Notes: generated from the letters alone by a model not told the origin. A DNA stretch of 64,000 bases from Bacillus sp. sid0103 (GCF_019219025.1 NZ_JAHUWN010000004.1:1-64000), one strand, 5' to 3'; counted from the stretch's first letter, positions 9,432-19,132 are shown. Made by a program: numbers and translations.

Positions 9432-9863
9432 TTAAAATCGCTTTTTGATTATCGCCTGCCTTTCTAGTTCCTCTAGCTTTTTTAGAAAGTCATTCTCCGC
9501 TTCTAAAAATTTTATTCTAGCTTCAGCCTTTTTGAGCTTTTCTTCAACCGATAATTCACTTGAAGATGGTCGTCCGATACTTCCCTTACCTCTCTGTTCT
9601 ATTTTGAGTCCAAATTCACCATGGTTCGTAAGGGTTTTGCGCCACCTATGTATAATCTTTCTGGGCTGTTCTCTACCAATAAGCAATAGGTTAAAACCAT
9701 GATCAATAAAAATCTGAGAGGGTGGCTTTCCACTTTCATATTCCATTACAGCTTTAATCTTAAAGTCTGGATGATAAGATATTGAACGTTCTGAGACACG
9801 TAATACGTAAGGATTATTCTCTAGCTCTTCAATCTGCGATTGGGTATATAAATTTTTACTCAT
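9432..9863 (-). CDS. IS3-family orfA
   Basis: 143 residues: an HTH region (HPDFKIKAVMEYESG, then RKIIHRWRKT) and a C-terminal coiled coil (KLKKAEARIKFLEAENDFLKKLEELERQ) typical of IS3 OrfA. The gene ends AAA-AAG-CGA-TTT-TAA; the A5G run offers a -1 slip into the orfB frame (AAA-GCG-ATT-TTA), as expected for OrfAB fusion. A diverged, frameshifted relative of the first 45 residues is present at 41.5-41.6 kb. Confidence 0.9.
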   Translation of the reverse strand: MSKNLYTQSQIEELENNPYVLRVSERSISYHPDFKIKAVMEYESGKPPSQIFIDHGFNLLLIGREQPRKIIHRWRKTLTNHGEFGLKIEQRGKGSIGRPSSSELSVEEKLKKAEARIKFLEAENDFLKKLEELERQAIIKKRF

Positions 9864-10199
9864 GATGTAAATCCTCCGTCCACAATAATTCTTTTATTAT
9901 AAACGGGTTATCTCACTTAGGACATAGAAAAACCCGAATAACGGTCACTTTTTATTAAGTATCCATTATTCGGGTTATAGTTCACAATTCACACGTCATT
10001 TTCTATGTCATTAATAAAGTAAACACCCAAAAACGGAACCCTTTAATTTTGACATCAACAGCGTTTTTATTTTAGCGATAACTTTCGCTACTTACTTTAG
10101 CTATTATAAACATCTATTCATTTCCGAACGGTTTTCAGTAAAAAATGTAGTTGAAAAGGGAAAAATCTTCCCCTTCTAAAAAGGGAAAGATGATGAAAA

Positions 10200-10739
10200 T
10201 TATTTTTTTATATAATGAAGCATTGCAAGTTGACCTAATTTTTCTACTTTGGATAATGTGTATTGTAAAGTAATATCATCTCCGTTATAAAGGGAGATTC
10301 CTTTCCCTAAAATAATAGGGGCAATGGCTAGTTGGAATTCATCAATTAAATTTTCTTTAAAAAATTCACGAGCTAAGTTTCCTCCACCAATAAACCATAT
10401 ATCTTTACCAGGCTTTTGTTTTATAATATTAATGAAAGTTTTGACATCTTCATCAATAAATGAAGCATATTCATCTGATCCACTAACAGATTTAGAAAAT
10501 ACATAATTTTTATAATCACTATAAGGATAATTCATATCAAATCCACGAATGACATCATAAGTTCCTTTTCCCATAACAACAGTGTCAATTCTTTCTAGGA
10601 GTGAATGGTAGCCAGAATCTCCCTCTACTTCTGTTGATTCTAACCACTCTAATGTACCATCCTCATTTGCAATATAGCCATCTATTGAAGTACCAATGTA
10701 TAAAATAATGTTACGCTGTTTTTTCACGTAAATCTCCAT
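10200..10739 (-). CDS. Dihydrofolate reductase/RibD C-terminal-like protein
   Basis: 179 residues of the RibD C-terminal (DHFR-like) fold, close in type to Bacillus YwjB/YyaP. Seen: strand and loop IILYIGTSIDGYIA near the start, VVMGKGTYDVI, VFSKSV, and the nucleotide-binding IWFIGGGNLAREFF, then APIILGKGISLY. Members bind NAD(P)H and probably reduce small molecules, but the substrate of these stand-alone forms is not known. Single gene, no obvious partner. The start at 10739 lacks a strong ribosome site; an alternative is a few codons in. Confidence 0.88.
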   Translation of the reverse strand: MEIYVKKQRNIILYIGTSIDGYIANEDGTLEWLESTEVEGDSGYHSLLERIDTVVMGKGTYDVIRGFDMNYPYSDYKNYVFSKSVSGSDEYASFIDEDVKTFINIIKQKPGKDIWFIGGGNLAREFFKENLIDEFQLAIAPIILGKGISLYNGDDITLQYTLSKVEKLGQLAMLHYIKK

Positions 10740-11125
10740 TCTTTCGTTTCAGATGATAAAAATAGTATACCAGTCTGTTCAGATACATACCAAATGGATT
10801 TTTTCTAGTTTTTCCCTTTAGGTTGAATGAATGTCAATATTCACTCTCCAAATCGCTGGCTATTTCACACCTATTTTGCACATATGTTCTCGCTGTACAA
10901 CAAGTATTTCACACTAAAAAAACTTTATGCGAATTCATATGAGAATCTTAGAAAAAATCGAGAAAAACGTTGATTTATCAACAAAAATAAAAGCGTGAAT
11001 TCGTATGTGAATTCACGCTAAAAACTTATTGTTATATACTTTTTTGCACCCGGTATCAGAACCCGTTAAAATTTTTAAAGACTCTATTAAACCGATAATT
11101 AATTTTTTCAACCCCTTTTTTCTTT
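10740..11125. other. Gene-free stretch between the reductase and the helicase remnant
   Basis: AT-rich, no coding sequence seen. It contains one strong hairpin (10992-11019), listed separately. Confidence 0.4.
10992..11019. terminator. Perfect 11-bp hairpin
   Basis: AGCGTGAATTC / GAATTCACGCT with a 6-base loop. AAAAA follows on the plus side and TTTT on the minus side, so it could end leftward transcription. Confidence 0.6.
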
Positions 11126-11555
11126 CTATTTCTCAAAAAAATTGTCTGCCTTCACGAGACCCGGTTCCTGACCTTTTCTTTTGGTACTTTGCGGGGCAAT
11201 GATCTCTCCTTTGAGATCCCGATTTACAACTTTATTTTTAAACATAGAATGTTTACGATAAAAATCCCAGGCAAACATGACAATTTGTTGTATATATCGG
11301 TAATTAATCGACATCACCTTGGACCCTCTTTGAAAGCTTAAGCCAGTATCCTGAATATAAGAACGTTTTCGTCTATAAATAGTCTTCGCTCGATCCTCTA
11401 CTAATAAGAGGTATTGAGTATCACCATTAATTAGTAAACTCACAAGACGAAGCCAATCCCCCTCAAAATCCTACCCTTCACCACTCAAACTGCATCATAG
11501 GTTGGTAGAATGGCTTCAATCCTCTCAATTTTCACAATGAAATCTGGTAGTAGAT
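11126..11555 (-). pseudogene. Remnant of a NERD/UvrD-type helicase
   Basis: A decayed copy of the middle of the helicase encoded at 19,907-21,814. The open part matches it closely: INGDTQYLLLVEDRAKTIYRRKRSY, SFQRGSKVMSINYR, HSMFKNKVVNR and IIAPQSTKRKG. DNA similarity continues upstream to about 11,555, with frame breaks in the Walker-B region, and ends at the TnpB element. The ATP-binding N-terminal half and motifs V-VI are gone, so it cannot be functional. This is a second helicase copy destroyed by deletion and insertion. Confidence 0.85.
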
Positions 11556-11720
11556 AATTGAACCTCTCACGACTAAAGTCGCGAGATTCCTAAGTAAAGA
11601 AACCTATCGGCTTCTAATTGATTAGGCGATTCCCGCAGTCCCTGCGGTTAGAAGTCGTATCGCTTCAATCTTTAGATTTTTTCCTGCGTTAATATCTCTT
11701 TGGTGGTGGGTTCCACAAGA
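11556..11720 (-). ncRNA. Putative omega RNA at the tnpB 3' end
   Basis: In characterised TnpB systems the guide RNA is made from the 3' end of tnpB plus the right element end, and the guide is the DNA just beyond it. The matching structure here is the 3' end of this tnpB, the hairpin at 11566-11585, then the GAGGTTCAAT end. The expected guide would read leftward from about 11,557, inside the helicase remnant. Extent is inferred by analogy, not seen. Confidence 0.4.
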
Positions 11721-12797
11721 AGGGCAATCCCATTCACGGAGTCCGAGGTTTTTAACGTCTTTGTTTTTTGTTCCGCAACAGGAGCATAGTTGACTGCTGG
11801 CAAAGTTTTTGGCAACGAGGACGACTTGTTTTCCACCCCATTTCGCTTTATATTCCATCATGCATCTAAATTGAGACCAGGATGCTTCATTGATGGCTTT
11901 AGCTAAATGGTGGTTTTGTAACATATTTTTCACCGACAAATCTTCCATCCCGATAATGTCGTGGTTTTTGACAATTTCAGTTGAAATTTTGTCAAGATAA
12001 TCTTTCCTTGCATTGGCTATCTTTTCATGGATACGAGCCACTTTGATTCTTGCTTTGTTCCAATTCGATCCGCCAATCGTCCGTCTACTCATTGTGCGTT
12101 GTGCTTTCGCTAACTTTTCTTCTAATGAACGGAAGAATTTTGGATTGAAGTACACTGTTCCATCAGATAAGGTTGCAAAGTCTTTGATACCGACATCTAT
12201 TCCAACAGCCGAAAGAGTTTTGGGTAATGCGGTTATCTCCGTTTCTGCTGTTACGGACACAAAATATTTGCCAGATGGATTCCGTCTAACTGTCGCACTT
12301 AAAATCCTGCCTTCTACCTCACGGCTTTTTGCATAACGAACGAGCCCGAGTTTAGGTAGTTTTATCTGATTATCTAATATTTTAATATTTCCATTCGTAT
12401 ATTTTGTCGTGTAGGATTGAACCTTGTTCTTTTTCGATTTGAATCGCGGTAGCTTTGTTTGCTTATGATAGTAACGATTATAGGCATCACTTAAATTTTC
12501 CACGGATTTTTGTAAGGCGATGCTGTCCACTTCTTTCAAAAATTCATAATGCTTTTTTAATTCTGGTAGTGATTTAATCGTTTCAAATTTATTAAGAAAA
12601 TCACCTTTCCAATGATTCATTGGGAGCTGACCGTTCTGTTTCATCTCTTCGACTATATACCAATAGTCATCTTTTTCATTTTGTTTCTTAAGAAAGAAAT
12701 TAAAGACAAAACGGGTACAGCCAAAGGTTTTGTTGATGAGCGTGGCTTGGCCTTTCGTTGGATAAAGCCTAAATTTGTAGGCTTTATGGACAAGCAT
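11622..12797 (-). CDS. tnpB: TnpB RNA-guided endonuclease
   Basis: 391 residues, normal TnpB length. Seen: N-terminal [13 protein letters not shown], the RuvC motifs [13 protein letters not shown] (Asp), [11 protein letters not shown] (Glu) and [12 protein letters not shown] (Asp), and a zinc ribbon CSCCGTKN...CPSCG between the last two. TnpB cuts DNA matching an RNA guide next to a short TAM and helps keep its element at the donor site. All catalytic residues appear intact, so this copy could be active although no tnpA is nearby. The ATG at 12797 follows GGGGGGATCT. Confidence 0.95.
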   Translation of the reverse strand: MLVHKAYKFRLYPTKGQATLINKTFGCTRFVFNFFLKKQNEKDDYWYIVEEMKQNGQLPMNHWKGDFLNKFETIKSLPELKKHYEFLKEVDSIALQKSVENLSDAYNRYYHKQTKLPRFKSKKNKVQSYTTKYTNGNIKILDNQIKLPKLGLVRYAKSREVEGRILSATVRRNPSGKYFVSVTAETEITALPKTLSAVGIDVGIKDFATLSDGTVYFNPKFFRSLEEKLAKAQRTMSRRTIGGSNWNKARIKVARIHEKIANARKDYLDKISTEIVKNHDIIGMEDLSVKNMLQNHHLAKAINEASWSQFRCMMEYKAKWGGKQVVLVAKNFASSQLCSCCGTKNKDVKNLGLREWDCPSCGTHHQRDINAGKNLKIEAIRLLTAGTAGIA

Positions 12798-12904
12798 AGA
12801 GATCCCCCCTTTATCACATTATAGCACATACGTTCGGTAAAAGATACAAAATAATGGTCGATTCATCTCATGACTGAAGTCACAAGTGTTCTCGACCCTT
12901 TCAT

Positions 12905-12947
12905 AAAGGAGAACACATTCGCTACTTAACGAAATGAGTTCTCCTTT
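12905..12947 (-). terminator. Terminator of the Bcr/CflA gene
   Basis: Perfect 10-bp stem AAAGGAGAAC / GTTCTCCTTT with a 23-base loop, 13 bases after the transporter stop on the minus strand. The TnpB element begins at its outer edge. Confidence 0.7.
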
Positions 12948-12959
12948 CAATTAATATTT

Positions 12960-14201
12960 TTAGATACTGGGTTTCTTTATTGAGCACTGGTCATTGGAAA
13001 TTTGTATCCCGAGCGTTGCTTTTCGTACCATTACAAAATAGGAAAAGAAAGCCAGAAGACTTGAGCAAAAGATGATCACGCCCATAGGAATGCCGGAATT
13101 CGCCCCTGCTATTCCCACCAGTGGAGCCGCTAATGAGCCAAGGACAAATGGCAATAAACCTAATAAGGCAGAGGCACTGCCCGCAATATGTCCTTGCGTT
13201 TCAATGGCTAAAGCAAAAGACGTGGTTCCAATCATACTGATAGAAGAGATAAAAAAGAAGATCGGAATCGCGACGGCGAAAAGCGGAGCTTTTAATAACA
13301 GAGCAATTAGTAAAACTGCACCCGCTATGCTAGAGATGACTAACCCTATCTTTAAGAAAGTTCGCTCCGAAACGATGTCAGCCAATCGGCCGACCAACTG
13401 ACTCCCAATAATTAATGCTAATCCATTGGTCCCAAATAAAAAACTAAATTGTTGCGGTGTGACTCCGTAAATATTTTGATAGACAAACGGAATCCCAGAT
13501 ACATAGGCAAAGATTCCAGCTGTAGTAAAGCCTGAAGTTAGTGCGTATCCCATGAACGTTCGATCTCTGAATAAAGAACCAAAATTCTTCATAATCTGTG
13601 GCAAATTGCTTGGAACACGGTTTTCTTCTGGCAGAGTTTCTTCTAATTTGAATGCAACCGTGAAGAGCAACACCGCACCTATACAAGCCAACGCAAGAAA
13701 AACACCATGCCAATTGGTAAAAGCAAGAATTCCCCCTCCAGCAATCGGTGCAACGATTGGTCCAAGGTTACCCACTAACACCATCATCGTAAAGAACTTG
13801 GTCAGTTCCCTTCCACTGAATAAATCTCTAACAATTGCTCTAGAGATTACAAGTCCGCCTGCTGCAGCAAAGCCCTGGACTAATCGAGCGATGATAAGGA
13901 AATAGATATTCGGGGCCAACGCACAGGTTATAGAAGCAAGTAAATACAAGGTGATAAAGATAAGCAAGGGTTGTCGGCGGCCTTTCACATCACTTAAAGG
14001 ACCAATAACCAATTGTCCTAACCCCAAGCCTAATAAACAAGAAGTTAAACTAATTTGTACGAGTGAAGCCGTCGTATGATAATCTTTTACAATTATTGGA
14101 AAAGATGGTAAATACGTATCGATTGTAAAAGGTCCTAATAGTCCAAGTGATCCAAGAAGTATAGCAAGCTGTATTCGTTTTTTTCCACTAGGTTTATTCA
14201 A
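12960..14201 (-). CDS. Bcr/CflA-type MFS multidrug efflux transporter
   Basis: 413 residues, about 12 membrane helices. The start of helix 1 (LGLLGPFTIDTYLPSFP) is the DHA1/Bcr-CflA signature, and the loop 2-3 motif LSDVKGRRQPL and helix 4 RAIVRDLFSG fit the family, which exports drugs and small metabolites by proton antiport. The start is TTG (14201) after AAAGG; the nearby upstream ATG runs into a stop within five codons. Stand-alone gene; its substrate cannot be told. Confidence 0.9.
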   Translation of the reverse strand: MNKPSGKKRIQLAILLGSLGLLGPFTIDTYLPSFPIIVKDYHTTASLVQISLTSCLLGLGLGQLVIGPLSDVKGRRQPLLIFITLYLLASITCALAPNIYFLIIARLVQGFAAAGGLVISRAIVRDLFSGRELTKFFTMMVLVGNLGPIVAPIAGGGILAFTNWHGVFLALACIGAVLLFTVAFKLEETLPEENRVPSNLPQIMKNFGSLFRDRTFMGYALTSGFTTAGIFAYVSGIPFVYQNIYGVTPQQFSFLFGTNGLALIIGSQLVGRLADIVSERTFLKIGLVISSIAGAVLLIALLLKAPLFAVAIPIFFFISSISMIGTTSFALAIETQGHIAGSASALLGLLPFVLGSLAAPLVGIAGANSGIPMGVIIFCSSLLAFFSYFVMVRKATLGIQISNDQCSIKKPSI

Positions 14202-14423
14202 TGTCCATCGCCTTTCTATATAAGAAGTATTTTTTCCTTATTGCATTATTTCGACATCCTAAATAATAAACTTTATTATAACCTGAGCCTTGCTCAGGGG
14301 TAAACAAATAAATTCCATGGAAACGATTTCAATTTTCGACCAAAGGTGAAATGGAAACAGGGGAACGGTTCTTTCTGCTCCGTCCCCCCTTCTATGTATA
14401 AAATGAAAATCCTATTTTTAACA

Positions 14424-14798
14424 CTATTGTGCATGATTGTAAACAATCGAAAATCTTTTTTCTCCCAACCACTTTTCTCCGTTGTAATCTATTTTAATGG
14501 CAGCCGTATAATCCCCTTCCATTTCAAATTTTGCTTGTCCAACATACACACCATTCCCTGTTTCCTGCATTTCCATTGAAATATCTCCATGACTCATCCC
14601 TTGCATATCCAATTTCACACTAACCTCAGCACCCTTTACAGGTTTACCATCACGGTCTAAAATTTTTAATTGAATGGGAGTAGATTGGCCTGGTGTAAAT
14701 GATTTGGGGGTAACTAGCTTGATCTCAAAATTATTTGAACTGCAGCCTGTTATCAAAATTAAAATAAGGCTAATAAGTAAAATCGTAAATTTGTTCAT
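14424..14798 (-). CDS. YtkA-like lipoprotein
   Basis: 124 residues. Lipoprotein signal MNKFTILLISLILILITGC with acceptor Cys at about 19, then a single immunoglobulin-like YtkA domain (KLVTPKSFTPGQSTPIQLKILDRDG, ...GNGVYVGQAKF, EGDYTAAIKI). These proteins sit on the outer face of the membrane. Some relatives are linked to copper or FixH-like functions, but the HGDISMEM stretch alone does not prove metal binding. Single gene. Confidence 0.8.
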   Translation of the reverse strand: MNKFTILLISLILILITGCSSNNFEIKLVTPKSFTPGQSTPIQLKILDRDGKPVKGAEVSVKLDMQGMSHGDISMEMQETGNGVYVGQAKFEMEGDYTAAIKIDYNGEKWLGEKRFSIVYNHAQ

Positions 14799-14950
14799 TA
14801 CTCGCCATCCTTTCTAAATATTTTTTTCTTGTTGAAATAGATGAGGCACTAGCATATAAAATTATCATCTAAAACCAATAAAGATACAAATATTTAAATT
14901 GAACGGAAGGGATATATTTTCATCTAAAATAAAAAAATTAAAGGGTCTTA

Positions 14951-15370
14951 ATTCAACCTTCGCAGAGTGAAATCAGCAAATTAGCCTTGATATAACTAGG
15001 AAGGCCAGAGATCCACTGCTCAAGTTGACTTTGAATTAACTTTTTGATTTTCTTATTCGTCTGTTTTAGTGCGTCTTGAAGAAGCTCAATCAACTGTTGT
15101 AATGCAATAGCCCAATCAAGTTCATTTACTTCATCACATAATTCGTAAAACAGACCTCCTATTGTGCAATGATCGGTATTACAACGATTTTGCCACACAG
15201 AACAATAAAACGAGCAAACACTATCGTGGTATGGCTAATCAGCCCATCATAGGAACGACTTTGGAACTCTTTTTGAAGTTTTAAAAATGATTTAGTCGTC
15301 TGAATAGATAGACTCTGAACTTAGTACAGTCAACGATTTGCACTGATTTTATTGGTATGAAAGTTGAGTA
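14951..15370 (-). pseudogene. Internally deleted DDE transposase/IS copy, left arm
   Basis: It retains both ends of an IS but only the C-terminal transposase part: NRCNTDHCTIGGLFYELCDEVNELDW, then the Lys-rich KQTNKKIKKLIQS. The pattern (WQNR...D..T.G.LF) resembles the C-terminus of IS4-type transposases; the family is uncertain. It lacks about 115 bases that the right copy keeps near the 5' end, so the two are different deletion forms of one parent. Confidence 0.75.
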
Positions 15371-15377
15371 ATATAGA

Positions 15378-15405
15378 AAAGAGTCGAGATTTCTCTCGAC
15401 TCTTT
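15378..15405. terminator. Terminator behind the GH101 gene
   Basis: Perfect 12-bp stem AAAGAGTCGAGA / TCTCGACTCTTT with a 4-base loop, inside the composite element between the left IS copy and the gene end. The strongest hairpin of this area; it can act on both strands. Confidence 0.75.
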
Positions 15406-15531
15406 ATAACCTCCTTAACAATCACTTGCTTATTAGAATGGAACATATTATCTACTAATTTATTTTACGGACTGTTAATACAAAAATTGAATTTATTACA
15501 GTCAGTTTTCCCCATTTTAAAACAACTGATT

Positions 15532-18500
15532 CTATTTGTTTGGTATCGTTTCAATAACTAGATTATCAAGCATAATATCTTTATAGCCATTAAAGTTAGC
15601 TTGTGAGCCTTTCACACCTTGAGTATCGGCAGCTTTGTTAGTAGAATAAATACCAAACCAGCTTTGACCTGATTCATCCCCTTTTAAAGTAAAGGAATAA
15701 GTGCCAGTTTTTGCATCCTTATCGCTACTTGCTGTTGATTTTAATTCATCCTTAGTTAATACTCCTTTTTCTTCAAATGGAGCATTACCTGTTACTACTG
15801 CGTAAGTTCCATCACTACCTACTTCATAATCAAAAGTGATTTTATACGTTACACCTGGTTTGAATTTGAAGTTTTGAGGTATTGTTTGGTATACAAGTGT
15901 GTCACGTTCTGTTAAACCATTAGTTTTAATTGACCATTTACCAGCAATAACATCATTTACTAGTTTTTGGTTCCAACCTCTTTGAGTATATGGTGCATGT
16001 AATTCAGCAAGGTGAGTTCGATTATCTTCTACACCTTCAATATCACCAATTACAAACGGATAGATACCTTGTGCAACACTTTCAAAGTCTTGTACGAATT
16101 TATCACTGCTTACTTGGTTATTAGCGTTATTTTCTACGATACGAATATCATCAAAGTAACTTGCACCATTCCCAGCATCTCTAGACAAATCAATGGTTAC
16201 ATCAGATGCATTATTACCAGTTTCAAAGAATACGTACATATTTTGAAAATAACTTGTTCCATCTATTGTTGAAGTCATTTGACCATCTGCTTTTGCTTGC
16301 TCAGAACCTAAAGTATTGTGTGCATAAGCTCTTACATAGTTCTTAGCGATAGATTTACCAGTACTATTTGTATCCTTTTTACCGTTAGAAGTAATGGTTA
16401 TACTTGCTTGTTCTTCACTTCTGTTGTCAATACCAACATAAGCAGCATACTTAGTATTTGGTTTTAATCCCGTTACTTTTTGAGTAACATTTACTTTCTC
16501 TTTATTGTTAGAGATTGTTAACATGTTATTATTACCTTCACTCTTCGTAATCTTAACCGCTTTTGAATCTCCTGTAACTTTCCAATCTTTTAGGGAATTG
16601 CTGTTATAGCCAGTATCTACAAGATGCATTCCTTCGCTCCATTTAACATCTTTGTTAGATTTCGCTTTTTTATGAATGATATATGCAGTAGATTTTTTTG
16701 CATTTAATGTGATCTTACCATTTTTAATCGCAACGTCTTCCCCATTTTCATTACCTAGTTCTGTTAACTCATAAACTTTAACTGTACCTTCCCAGCCAGA
16801 TGGAACAGTCCAAGTTGTTTCTCCACCGTTTGTATTCCAATGGTATAATTTTTCATTCGCTGATGATAATTTTTTACCATTTTGATCCCAAGACCATGGA
16901 ATTAAATACTTTTCATCACCAGATTTACCTTCAAATATTTCCTTACCATTAAATGTCATAGTTCTTGTACGGTAACCATCTTTATCATTTGCAAAATCAT
17001 TAGACTTTCTTTCAATTTCAAGTGTATTTTTACCAGAGTCATCTTTTAATACTGCCTTCATGCCTGGTACCCAGTTGTAAGTTTTATTATTATCTGTCAT
17101 TTCAACTGCTTTACCATCTTCCCACTGTGTTACTTTATAATGTTGGATGAATTTTGTAGGAACGTTCACTGCAAACAAGTTATCCATATAGGCTTTGTAG
17201 TCACTTCTACCTTGCCATCCTTCAAAGTCTTTCATGCTGTAGCCACCTAATAATGGAGCATCAGCGTCGCCACCATACTTAGGATAGTTACCAATCCATG
17301 CATCTTTTTGATGGTTTTTAATGAAACGAGTAATTGTACTATTGATACCTTTTAGAGTATAACCACCATAAGTTAAATCAGCTGCCCAGTGTTGGAATGT
17401 AGAATCATACTCGTTAGCATATCCCCACTCACTACCTAAGCGCCAACCTAAACTGTTAATTTCTTTACTTAACTGACGACTTGGCCATGTACTATTATCA
17501 CCTGACTGTCCATTACCCCAAACGTCTACATAAATAAAATTTAAATCATTCTTTTTGCCACCAAGGACGTCATAAAAATCTTTGAAACGTTGTGCTCTAC
17601 CATTTCTTAAATCATAATCAGCATCAATGTTTATTCCTTGGTCAATCCAGTTCCAACCATACTTATAAGTTCCATCTGGATTTTTTAATAAACGATCTTC
17701 TTGGAAATATTTTGACTCTGGATAAGTTTCACTTGCATTCACGTGAACTCCAAAAGTTGCCCCATATTCTTTACCCTTCGCTAGCAATGTTTTCATATCC
17801 GTTGCGCCACCGATACGAGTTCCAACATCTGCATAATTTAAATGACCAGAATCATGCCCTTCACTACCATAACCTTTCAGTAGAATAGATTGCCCTAGTC
17901 CATCGGTATTTAAAGAAAACTTCTTAACTCCATCTAAAGCCATTAAGAAAGGATTTTGAGCTTGACCGCCAAAGTTCATGCTAATGCGGTAACCGACTAA
18001 GTCTGGAACCTTTTCTGTCCCTAGAGGTTCGTTCATAATTTTTCTATAATCAATAGCTCCGTCTTGCCAGTTTATTTTTTTATCACTATTAGCGTCGGCA
18101 GTAATAACAACCTTCGCAGATGGCATTTCATCTACCTTGTTTACTGTTCCATCTTCTAGCTCAAGAGTACCATCTTCCTTACGATGCTCTTCTGATTTTT
18201 GATAGGTCCAGAATGTACTACTTAAACCAATTGTTTTTTGCCCTACACTATTAGTCGTAGCCGTAGCTGTAATTCTTTGTGCATCAGTTTTTGCAGCATA
18301 AGAATCTGGAGCTAATTTTTTTGCTAAACTATTCTCCGTATTAGACCAGATACCTGCACTTAATACATCATTAGAAAGAAAAGCATACATATATCCTTTT
18401 TGCTCTTCATCTTTCGTATTTAAATTTTTATCAACCTTAACCTGTCTGTCACCATTGATATGTGTATTTGTAGACATCTGTACTCCATCTAGTACAGCAT

Positions 18501-19029
18501 CTTTTTGACTACTATTTACAGTAATTAAATTGTGATTTGGAATTTCAATTGTTTTTACGATTTTGTTGTCCACAATTTTTGTAATATTGAATTCTAAAAT
18601 ATTATCTTTAACAACCATCTCTGCAGTAATAACTGCAGAGATATTGTGACTAACGTCTATTAAAGTCATCTCATACATTATTTTATTAGATGAAACTTTT
18701 GCTTTTACTTTTGGTTTTACTGCTATGTCATTAATAAGGATTGTATCTAATGCCTCAGTCTGTCCGTAAAAAGTATTCCCTGCTCCATTTCCAGATTTTA
18801 AATCGTACTGAATTACTCTTGGAAATTTCACATCGACGAGAACGTCCATTTGATTAGAAGAAATAACCGTTTGTGCACTTCGTGGAATGATTTGACTACC
18901 TTCTTGTTTAATATCCGTGTTCCCCTTAGCTAATATCAGAGAACTATTCGCAAACCATGTAGAACCTACCATACAACCAGCTAAAAGTACTGCAATCGTT
19001 TTACTATACTTTTTTCTTGTATTTTTCAT
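15532..19029 (-). CDS. GH101 endo-alpha-N-acetylgalactosaminidase, secreted
   Basis: 1165 residues. GH101 enzymes release the core-1 disaccharide Gal-beta-1,3-GalNAc from Ser/Thr of mucin-type glycoproteins (EC 3.2.1.97). Layout: Sec signal peptide (1-35), an N-terminal galactose-mutarotase-like beta domain (about 50-340), then a TIM-barrel catalytic domain with the nucleophile block FIYVDVWGNG (Asp about 502) and acid/base block LGWRLGSEWG (Glu about 534), a further beta domain (about 700-800), and two CBM-like beta-sandwich regions to the end. No LPXTG anchor is seen, so it is probably released. Start ATG after GGAGGG. A cre box precedes it, so glucose repression via CcpA is likely. It sits alone between two IS remnants. 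Confidence 0.88.
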   Translation of the reverse strand: MKNTRKKYSKTIAVLLAGCMVGSTWFANSSLILAKGNTDIKQEGSQIIPRSAQTVISSNQMDVLVDVKFPRVIQYDLKSGNGAGNTFYGQTEALDTILINDIAVKPKVKAKVSSNKIMYEMTLIDVSHNISAVITAEMVVKDNILEFNITKIVDNKIVKTIEIPNHNLITVNSSQKDAVLDGVQMSTNTHINGDRQVKVDKNLNTKDEEQKGYMYAFLSNDVLSAGIWSNTENSLAKKLAPDSYAAKTDAQRITATATTNSVGQKTIGLSSTFWTYQKSEEHRKEDGTLELEDGTVNKVDEMPSAKVVITADANSDKKINWQDGAIDYRKIMNEPLGTEKVPDLVGYRISMNFGGQAQNPFLMALDGVKKFSLNTDGLGQSILLKGYGSEGHDSGHLNYADVGTRIGGATDMKTLLAKGKEYGATFGVHVNASETYPESKYFQEDRLLKNPDGTYKYGWNWIDQGINIDADYDLRNGRAQRFKDFYDVLGGKKNDLNFIYVDVWGNGQSGDNSTWPSRQLSKEINSLGWRLGSEWGYANEYDSTFQHWAADLTYGGYTLKGINSTITRFIKNHQKDAWIGNYPKYGGDADAPLLGGYSMKDFEGWQGRSDYKAYMDNLFAVNVPTKFIQHYKVTQWEDGKAVEMTDNNKTYNWVPGMKAVLKDDSGKNTLEIERKSNDFANDKDGYRTRTMTFNGKEIFEGKSGDEKYLIPWSWDQNGKKLSSANEKLYHWNTNGGETTWTVPSGWEGTVKVYELTELGNENGEDVAIKNGKITLNAKKSTAYIIHKKAKSNKDVKWSEGMHLVDTGYNSNSLKDWKVTGDSKAVKITKSEGNNNMLTISNNKEKVNVTQKVTGLKPNTKYAAYVGIDNRSEEQASITITSNGKKDTNSTGKSIAKNYVRAYAHNTLGSEQAKADGQMTSTIDGTSYFQNMYVFFETGNNASDVTIDLSRDAGNGASYFDDIRIVENNANNQVSSDKFVQDFESVAQGIYPFVIGDIEGVEDNRTHLAELHAPYTQRGWNQKLVNDVIAGKWSIKTNGLTERDTLVYQTIPQNFKFKPGVTYKITFDYEVGSDGTYAVVTGNAPFEEKGVLTKDELKSTASSDKDAKTGTYSFTLKGDESGQSWFGIYSTNKAADTQGVKGSQANFNGYKDIMLDNLVIETIPNK

Positions 19030-19066
19030 AAATACCCTCCTCTGCTTGTACTCTAGATTACTTTTG

Positions 19067-19080
19067 TCAAAGCGCTTTCA
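19067..19080 (-). promoter_or_regulatory. cre box (CcpA site) upstream of GH101
   Basis: On the minus strand TGAAAGCGCTTTGA lies 38 bases before the start codon. It matches the catabolite-responsive element TGWAANCGNTNNCA except for one late position and has the palindromic core AAAGCGCTTT. A TTGACA overlaps its end. Confidence 0.7.
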
Positions 19081-19132
19081 CAAGAGAGATGTTGTCCTCT
19101 TTTTTAGAAATATTGTTTTTTGTAATATTCAA

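Larger units (their letters stand above)
6789..9984 (-). mobile_element. IS3-family element, interrupted by IS1182
   Basis: The ends are TGAACTATAACCC (6789) and its complement ending at 9984, with further imperfect terminal similarity inward (TTAAAAGTGAC / GTCACTTTTT). CAA flanks both sides as a 3-bp target duplication, usual for IS3. Without the nested IS1182 and its duplication the element is about 1.5 kb, the normal IS3 size. It carries orfA and orfB on the minus strand. orfB is broken close to its 3' end, so the copy is probably weakly active or dead. Confidence 0.85.
6768..10006. repeat. 17-bp palindrome split by an IS3 insertion
   Basis: ATAGAAAATGACGTGTG at 6768-6784 and its exact reverse complement at 9990-10006 lie just outside the IS3 ends. 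Removing the element and one copy of its 3-bp duplication (CAA) rebuilds a single stem-loop with 17 perfect pairs and a 6-base loop CCAATT. The IS therefore landed in the loop of an existing hairpin, probably a terminator. Confidence 0.85.
11556..12902 (-). mobile_element. IS200/IS605-group element carrying only tnpB (IS1341-like)
   Basis: No transposase tnpA is present. The right end carries the hairpin CTCACGACTAAAGTCGCGAG (11566-11585), nearly the same as the right-end hairpin I know from ISDra2-type elements; the left end carries CTCATGACTGAAGTCACAAG (12867-12886). Read on the minus strand, TTTAT (12903-12907) precedes the left end and is the likely target/TAM; the element ends near 11,556-11,560 beside the helicase remnant. 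The left junction overlaps the stem of the MFS-gene terminator. Confidence 0.75.
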
